From NCBI GenBank assembly GCA_024704765.1, contig JAKMXF010000122.1:705068-769067 (forward strand): 64,000 bases of DNA, in the 5' to 3' direction. Under the pieces are notes generated by a model, which saw only the letters and a list, made by a program, of their open reading frames with translations, was not told the DNA's origin and searched no databases. The translations under genes were made by a program, and so were the position numbers. The DNA is from Oopsacas minuta. Its lineage: Eukaryota > Porifera > Hexactinellida > Lyssacinosida > Leucopsacidae. Positions 42,901 to 51,900 of this stretch are shown piece by piece (position 1 is the stretch's first letter; each line of letters starts with the position of its first letter).

Positions 42901-45900
42901 AAGCGGCTTCCACTGTAATTAATTATTTTAGCCCTAGTCCAAAAATTATTAACCGCCATGGCCTTATGTATAGAATGCTCTGGTAAATAATAATATTGCT
43001 TCAAATTGTAGTGTTGGTGGATTTTTTCCCACATTTCTTACTGTTGTTAAGAATTTACATTGAATTAGTGGTAAAAATGCTCCTCAATGTTGCCAAAGTT
43101 TCAATGCCTCTTAGATTTTGTTCTGGGTGTTATAAAAGTTTTAAACACCCAGAACAAAATCCTATCTCTTAATAGGATCAAACTAAGTTATCCTACTGGT
43201 ACTCAAGCAAAATTATCAGTTACAAGTACTATAAAATATTCGTCTTGGTTTGTGGCCGTTTTCATTAATATGAGCAAATATGTTGTTCTTCAGAATTATC
43301 CTTACGTTTACGAATCAACTTATCAACATCACCACATTTAAGTATTTCGTTGTGTCCCAGAATCTAATATTATCTATTAGATTTTGCAGTCGATATAAAA
43401 CTTCCTTTCTTTCACTAATTAACTTATAGTATTGACCCTTAGTCAACAACCACAACCGTTGCTCAGTGATTTTTGGAATCAATAATTCTGTAAAACGAAC
43501 CTCCCAAAGATATCCATTAGTAGTAATATTATGTAGAGTGAAAGTTTAGGTCGAATTCCGAATTCCAATATTTATAACTCAGATTCAATAATTAGATTAG
43601 AATGTTATTGTTATCAATTCATTGTTATGTATCGTCTAATGTATTAATCATTAGTCAATTTGGTGACCTAATCGGATAGGGAATAGATGTTTTCTATTTA
43701 TACCTGAGTTTCTGTTATGATTAAATACTCAGACAATCCGTCAAATTATGTGCATGTATTTTCAGTCAATTTATAAATTACCTGAAAATTCCATCATATT
43801 ACCATTTCACCATGTGAATTACTCAATTTACAAATTGCCTGATGTTACACATAGACTGTGACATATCACATTAAAATTTACAGATTGTATTACCTGCTTA
43901 TTAATGCCATCATCATCATCTTCAACCCGATTAGCTATTGAAGTATCGTATACAACACCAAGAGTCATGTTTTCATTTAATACAATTGTCTGTCTTGTTT
44001 CATTGAATTCAGGTGAATTATCATTGACATCGGTAATAGTAACATTAATCTGAGCAGTAGAAGTAAGAGGAGAGTGTAACCCATCAGCTTCATCTATAGC
44101 TAACACCTTAAATGTGAACTGGTCTTTTATCTCTCTGTCAAACTCAAGACGTGAACTGAGTAGACCTGTACTGGCAGAGATATCAAAAGATTCAGAATCT
44201 GTAGAGCCATCCAATGCAAAAATAATTGAGTGAGCCTATGAATTGGAAAATGATTGAAAGATGGATAGACATAGGTTAAGAATATTATGGAAGATGGTAA
44301 AAATGTGTAGAAATATAAATGTTCTTTGGTAATTTGTACAAAGCGAAAGGATAGGGCATAGTAATTCGTGTGTGTGTCGTTCAGATAATATATTAGTAAC
44401 CATGGCAATGTTTTCCAGAGGTACACCGTTCCCTAGCCTGGGTTCGACCCTTGGGATAAGTACGTTCCTCTAATCGTCCACTAGTGTATCACTTATTCTC
44501 ATATAATTAGATTTGGCAAAATATTCATCTTCAGCTAATGTTCATTACATTAGATGCAAGGCTAGGACAAATTTTCAGTATTCAAAGTCTACAATAAAAC
44601 ACGAGCATAGACTATGAGGCTATGACACGTGTAGATCAGCTCACAGTATCATCATCTGTTGCTTGTACCAAGAGAACAGCTCTACCGATTTGAGTAACCT
44701 CAGAAATGTCAGCAGTATATGTCAACTGAGAGAAAGTAGGAGGGAATTCATTCTCATTCGTTATGCTAATGAACAGTGTAGTTACTACAGATGCTTTTGG
44801 AGTCTGATCCTCCTGTGCTGAGATCACCAGGGCGTAATCAGGATGTTCTTCATGATCTAACATCGTAACAGCTACTGATATCACACCTAGATACAGACAA
44901 TATATACGTATAAAGTTGAAGAAATTAATATAATAGAATAAGTATAGCAAATGCTTGTAATACGTCTAGAACACAACAACATAATATATATAGCACTAGT
45001 CGAGTTGGATGGAAAAAGTGATATATTTAGCTAGTTCCATTAATAGTACATAAAATTCCAACCAAATCAGGAGAGACAATTATTATCAAGTAAATTTCCT
45101 TTTATATGGCCTATTACTCATACTCTCAGCTGTTTATCAGAATTTACAAAGAAATCTTCAAGATTTTAAGTCATGGCACACAATTGCAATGTAATAATAT
45201 AATATAGCCATATAGGCAATCTGAAAATATCTTTACAATCTCAGGAGTTACTACCAGGAGATTACACATTACACACAAGGTTTCCGAGCAGGCTCCTAAC
45301 GCTTCTTATCTAAAATTTCATACGTCTAAATCAGTAAATTAGTGTTACTGTTTAGGGAAAAATCCTAAAATCTCAGGTTCTTAAGAATAATCCATCAAAA
45401 ACTTGGAGTATCCAGCACTCCTAGATAATCCCTTAGTTCCTATCCTTATGAAATATACTAAGAACTAATGGGAGCGGGAAAAAGTGGGTCCAATCGGGTC
45501 GCTGTAACACTTTAAGGAGTAAATAAATAATAATAACCATTAGCACTACAGATTTAGCCATAAAATCTCTTTTAATGCAAAATGACGAATAAAGAAACTT
45601 TTTGTCGGTCGAATGTTGTCCCGTAGAATAAAGACATTTTGAGCAAGATTGTTTAGGAGTAGGCATAGTGTTGTATGTTGGGTTTGGGTCACGAGTCTAT
45701 AAAAATTAAATACAGTGGAACATCGTTAATACGAACACAGTTAATACGAATTCCGAACAAAATATTTACACAAAATAAGGACCCAATAATAAGTAATCAT
45801 TTGATATACTCCGGGTAGGTAATACGAACTCGAGATAATGCAAACAAATTTGAACATCCGTTTGTATTAGTATCAAATAGGTTCCAATGTATTAAAATCT

Positions 45901-48900
45901 AAGTAATGTCACCTAGTAATGTCCACGATAATATATTTCGCGTTTAAAGGTTCAGAAATAAAAAGTACGTGTATAGTTGTTTTTATGATATACGAGTAAA
46001 GTAAATAAAGGAAATAATTGAGATACCGAAATATTCGTAAGACAAGTTCTTACACAGGTTAACTAAGAAGAATCTGGAATTACAGTAGACCTCGGATATC
46101 ATGTTCCTCGTCGGGAAACAAATATTTGTACGTACTAACCGAAGTATATCTTATCCGAATATTATTCATATACAATTGTTACAAGAATAAAATACGTTTT
46201 GGAGAAAGTACGTCATAAGCCGAGTAATTATTAACCGAGTTCTACTGTAGTCTGTGGAAAGTAGTTAAATACAGTAATCATGATATGATGGATATAAAAT
46301 TACTATTCTAAATACAGCACACAATAGGGCAGTAAATATTGAGTTAAGAATACCTCGAGAAGGAAATCGGGAAGAAATGAGCCAAAAGTACGTAATAATT
46401 AAATTGCAATAGCTGAATTGAATTTGCTAAGTATTTGCTTGTCTGATTGTAAATTGTCGAGAAAAGATTTGGTATATAATTAGGATTTCGGATAAACATC
46501 TATTCATACATAATACATACCAGTAGTAGGATCAATTGTGAAGCTATCTAATCCACCAATTTGATCATTTCCAAATATGATTGAGTAAGTGAATGTAGTA
46601 GCAATTAATGGATGATCAGTGTCCTCTGCTTGGACGGTAAAAACGACTCCTGTAAAATTTTCTGATAGGATAATTGATTGGTCTGTAGAAGAAGACAAGA
46701 ATATCGGATCTTCATCATTGATGTCAATAATAAGAACTGTAACTTGGGTCTAGAAAAAGATGGAGAAATGAGATAGCTGGTCAGGAGATTTAGAAGATTT
46801 CCAAATAATAATAGAATCGGACAATCGGTATATACAACACTCCTTTGGGTTTAATAGATTATGTAAGGTCCAAATAGACGTGTGCAGCATTCTGCGAATC
46901 ACATTAATTTAATGGAGAATAATGTACAAATTAATATAAAGGGTGTAAGACGAACTGTTGAAGTGTTGTGACTTATTCAATCTGTTGATCAAAAGATTCA
47001 CAACATGTATTCAAATAGAAATAATATACCTAACTATCATGCAATATGTACAAGACAGTTTTCAGTATATCTATAAATCTGAACTGGTGTCTATTTGTTT
47101 ATTTGTTTATTGGTTTATTATTTGTCCACTGTTAGTTCTCAAGGATTTATGGCTAGATATTGCATAACTATGTATTTTTATGTTTATCAAGAAAGTGAAT
47201 ACGAAAAAATCTCAAATCACAGTCTGTGCCGACGAATTTTTCCCTTGCCACTGTTAGTCGGATACTTATTTCACCTCCACGGCATTAAATGGAGTGAAAA
47301 TATGATTAATCTAAACTATTAAAATACAATTAATCTCTGTGACGCTTATGTATGTGTATATATATGTTTGTATGTCCAGAATTGAATTAAGAATCTGTAA
47401 GCCCCCCCAGGGCTGATTTTTGGCATACAGGGGTATTCGGGGCCTGGCTCGGACAAGTTGGAGTCTTGGATGAAAATTCACACTATTAACCACTGCTCAG
47501 TCAATATACATAGTAGTAGTTTGAAATTGGTACCCCTCAATTGGTCAAATGTCCTGTCGTCATGATTCTGACCAAATGCAAACTCAACACTCCATACTCG
47601 ATTACCCCTTAATAGCTTTTGAGATGAAATTTCTAGCATCATTTGAAATATGTGGAAGAAGGTGAATCATATCAATAAGGAATCAGTTAAATAATTATGA
47701 TACATTACGTATTAAGACAACAATCATTAGAACAATAACTCACTTCAGTAAATACTATACCACTAGGACCGGGTTGAATGTTGGTAGCGCGTATGGTTAG
47801 TTGGTAAGATGGAGTCGTTTCAAAATCTAAAATTTTTTCTACACCAACAGATGGGTCAAGAGTGGTTCTGATGTTACCATCCGAGTCAATAGCGAAACGT
47901 CCATCAGCTCCTGCTTCAATACTAAACGTAGATGGTTGATTGTTACCGATATCAGCGTCTGTGACCATTATGGGTTGACCAGAAGGATTAACCTATAAAC
48001 AGTTCAAATCGTGAAATTATTGTGCGTATGATGATCGGAAATATCTACCTAATATAGCGAATTGTTTAGGAGAGGGAAGAATGATTTCATTTAGTAAGGA
48101 ACAACATAATAACAGGTCATAACATAACGTATGAAAATTTATTTTTCTAACCATAACCTAGATTGCTATATACAAACTCATAATACTAAATAGGTGGCTG
48201 GAATAGTTCTATGTAGAATTTAGAAACCTAGATTCCTGGTTAGAAAGACCCCTAGGAAAAATTATATAATATACAAAAACGAAGACAGTGTTGCTATTAA
48301 GTATTAAATCAGCATAAATCCACACATGTGCAATAGCAAACCTGCAGCACGGAAGTGTTGATAGCGATGACGAAAATTGTAAGACATTGATGAAGACATG
48401 GAGGATCAAAATAATCGTTACTTTGAAATTATACTACCTTTACCCATAGCCTACTAATTACGGCCATACATGATAGTACAAATTAAGCCTACAATCTTTG
48501 CAACATGAACTTTTGTGGGGTAAAAACTCCAAGGAATCAATTAAGGCTACTCATAAAGTTTAACGGCCATCCTTCATCTAGTCTAGACGCAATTATACGA
48601 TGACGTTAGCATTTATATTTGAGTATTTTTGTTTAAATAATACACATTCTAGCCAAAATTATGCTAGGATGTTTGAATTTGTTCATTTACATCACAATCA
48701 AGATAAATACAAGTTCGAAAATAGCTTATTGGAAGAAAGAGTACACAATATATACCTTTGATATGAAAATTCATTATTGAATTTATTGAAATTGAAATGG
48801 GCCAGGAATTGATTTTAAAGCAAATATGCTGAACATTTATACAGTATGGATGGAATATTGGATAGAACACATTAATCCAAGGAAATACTAAAATTCAAAA

Positions 48901-51900
48901 ATTCAAAAATTCATATTTTCAATCGAGCCTAAGCTAGATGAAGAATGGCCGTTTGAACTTATTAAGTAGTCTTAATTGATTCCTTGGATTTTTAGCCTAA
49001 AAAGCTTCAATTGACAAACATTGGAGGCTACATTTATCTTTTATGAGATTTAACACCTGGACTGTTATTTTTTACTATGATTCAGCAGCATTTATAGCCG
49101 TATTTCAGTAGGCCATGGCCATGCCATGGCCATGCCATGGCCTACTCTATGTATTAAGATAATATTCTTTATACACATTAATCATATTATTAACAATAAG
49201 GAACTCCAAATTTTATGTTATTTCATTAAGTTAACATTTCGGGATTAAATCCTGTGCCAAAATAGGCCAGGTTCGGCCGAGGTCGAGTAGTCGGTTAATT
49301 CATGGTGCTAAGAAGCAGACAATTAGCAAAAGAAATTAGAAAAACAAATAATAAATAATAGATACTATAATTATACATTTGAAATGCAAACTTAAAGGAT
49401 TGTGCACAATAAAGAATAATTCTGGAAAACAGAAAATGCTGTCAATCTTATGTGATAAATACAATGATATAGAGTTATAACGTGTGTAATTATAATTAGA
49501 ACAATATAACTCTATAAGTTGAATAAAATATGAATGAGAATTAAGCAATTGAACTGGTTATGAAAGATGCACCTGAACAGATTCGTAGAAGTAAATGTTA
49601 AACCGATAAATGTGAGGAATGTGAGGAATATAAGGAATATACGAATATACTATTACGTGAATTCGTAGTATAACGTTAAGGATTATGTTAATATACAGTA
49701 CTTGTATAATAGGTTAGTTCTGAAATTAGCTAAAATATTTAAAATACTGGTCAGGACTACGACCATAAGAGACAAGGACTATAGGAAAACTCCAATTACA
49801 ACAGCCCTAAACTACCTACAAACTGGAACCAACTCATACAATAACTAATACTACTCTAAACCGATTCGAAAAATGTAAGGAGTTAAAGTGAAGTTAAAAT
49901 TGAATGTTTATAAAATATGTAAACAGCTGTAACTCTGTAAGTAAGTAATCTTGTGTGATACAAGTACAAACTCATCTTTGGATAGCCCAGAGGAAGAAAA
50001 TATATTATATGCTCCAATAATTATGATAGAAAAATAGATTTCTCGATAATGGATAAAAAATTCTTAAATATTTGTACTTGAAAATTCACAAATCTAACAT
50101 CATTTTTTGTGAGTATGTTGACAAACATGATGAGAACCCATTTCTGAATAGGATTGTGACATTATCTTAACATTAGGTAGCCTATCCTTGAATAACTCAA
50201 TAAGAATAAGATCATACCTGATATCCGTTGCTGACACCCTCTTCAATCGAATAAGAAGATATTCTATTAACAAATACAGGAGCATTGTCGTTTACATCCA
50301 ATAGAATAATCTGTACTATAACTGATGGCAAAAAATTGCTATCTGTCATTCCATCATCAGCAATTATATCGAAAGAGTAAGATGGAGTAGTTTCTCGATC
50401 TAAAACGCTACGAACAGTCAGATTGCCTGTTATTGGATCAATGAGGATTTGAGGAGCATCTGTAACTGAGGATTTTCTAAATGTAATAACATCACCATTA
50501 ACATCCGTTGCGCCAATCTACAATATATCTATAAAATCAACACATAGTAGGTGGAAGTAAGAATGATTAATAACATATAAATATCAATACAGGACATAAT
50601 ATAGATCCTAACAATACAGCTAAAATTTCATCACAATTGAAATAAATAACTGTGAATCTAACAATCAGATCTTTTGACATAGTAGTATGTTAGCCAGTTG
50701 GCTAGCTCCAATCAAATGTATAATTAACAACATTTACTGATGTCTGGATATAGCATAATGCAAAATTTCCATTAATAAATATTTGGAACTTGAGGAGTAT
50801 TATCTCTCGTTTCGACTGTTAAGTTAAAATTCGATTCTGTTTACAATAATAAGTATGGAATCTATACAGCTGAAATCGGGAATTTTGATACCAGAGAGTA
50901 TTTTGTTTATAGGATTTTGTCTATAGGATTTTGTTTATAGGATTTTGTTTATAGGATTTTGTTTATAGGATTTTGTTTATAGGATTTTGTTTATAGGATT
51001 TTTTTGTCTTCATTCCTTGGTTAAGAAATAGAAAAAACCGAATTTAACTGTAATAAATTACGTAAATGTTTCTATTGGTTTTATTTTATTCGTTATCAGT
51101 TATCTGATTAGAATTGGGATTTCTAGGCTGCATTTACTAAGTTAGGTGCACAACCAGATATCACTACGAATATTCATGCCAAATTTTGAGTCTTAATCTC
51201 CAAAGGTGTGAACAGAAGAGTGAACACATAATTTACTAAGAAAGTCAACCATTTTAGAACTGTGCCTGAAACTATAGTATTGTCGGCACAGTAAAAATTC
51301 GATTATTTGATATATAAAATTATCCTGAATTGTACCAATCCTGAGACTGTCAAATTAGATAATATATAATGTAGTATTAATTCATACAAGTGAGAATTAT
51401 TGAATAAATCATGGGAATATGAAATGTTCGAACCTTACGAAGGAGAGGGATGGTGGCATGGCAGAGGCAAAGCTATAGCCGCCTGCAGGGATTGCAGACA
51501 AAAAAAGGCAATAATACAATTTTATGTCAAAAATTGGTTCTAATTACATAAATGCAAGGGTTTTAGGTAGTCCACAATCTACCCAAAATTGTGGTTTACA
51601 TTAATAGAAATTATAGAATTTAGAAGTCACTGAAAATGTACAAAAGTCTGAACCACTCTAATGGCTCTATTTATGAGTCGAGAAAGTAGTTGGTAGCCTC
51701 GTATCGCGTAGAACTATAAATAGGAAGGTTAGTGAGCAAACTGCGAAGTAATAACAAAGCATATTGCAATTTGCAAATCATGCATTGTATCATCTATATG
51801 CGAATCTCAGGGGAGGCAGAGGGGGATGAATACACTGTACATTGCATCCAATTTTCTCAATTGTACAATCAATATGTGCTCATGACCGTTCAATTCACTG

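Noticed and set aside
44127-44426. Minus-strand 99-aa frame beside exon 6
   Set aside because: Out of frame with the EC-coding sequence and composed mainly of intron DNA.
44405-44470. Possible tRNA (ggttcgaccc resembles a T-arm)
   Set aside because: No matching acceptor stem or anticodon arm could be folded around it.
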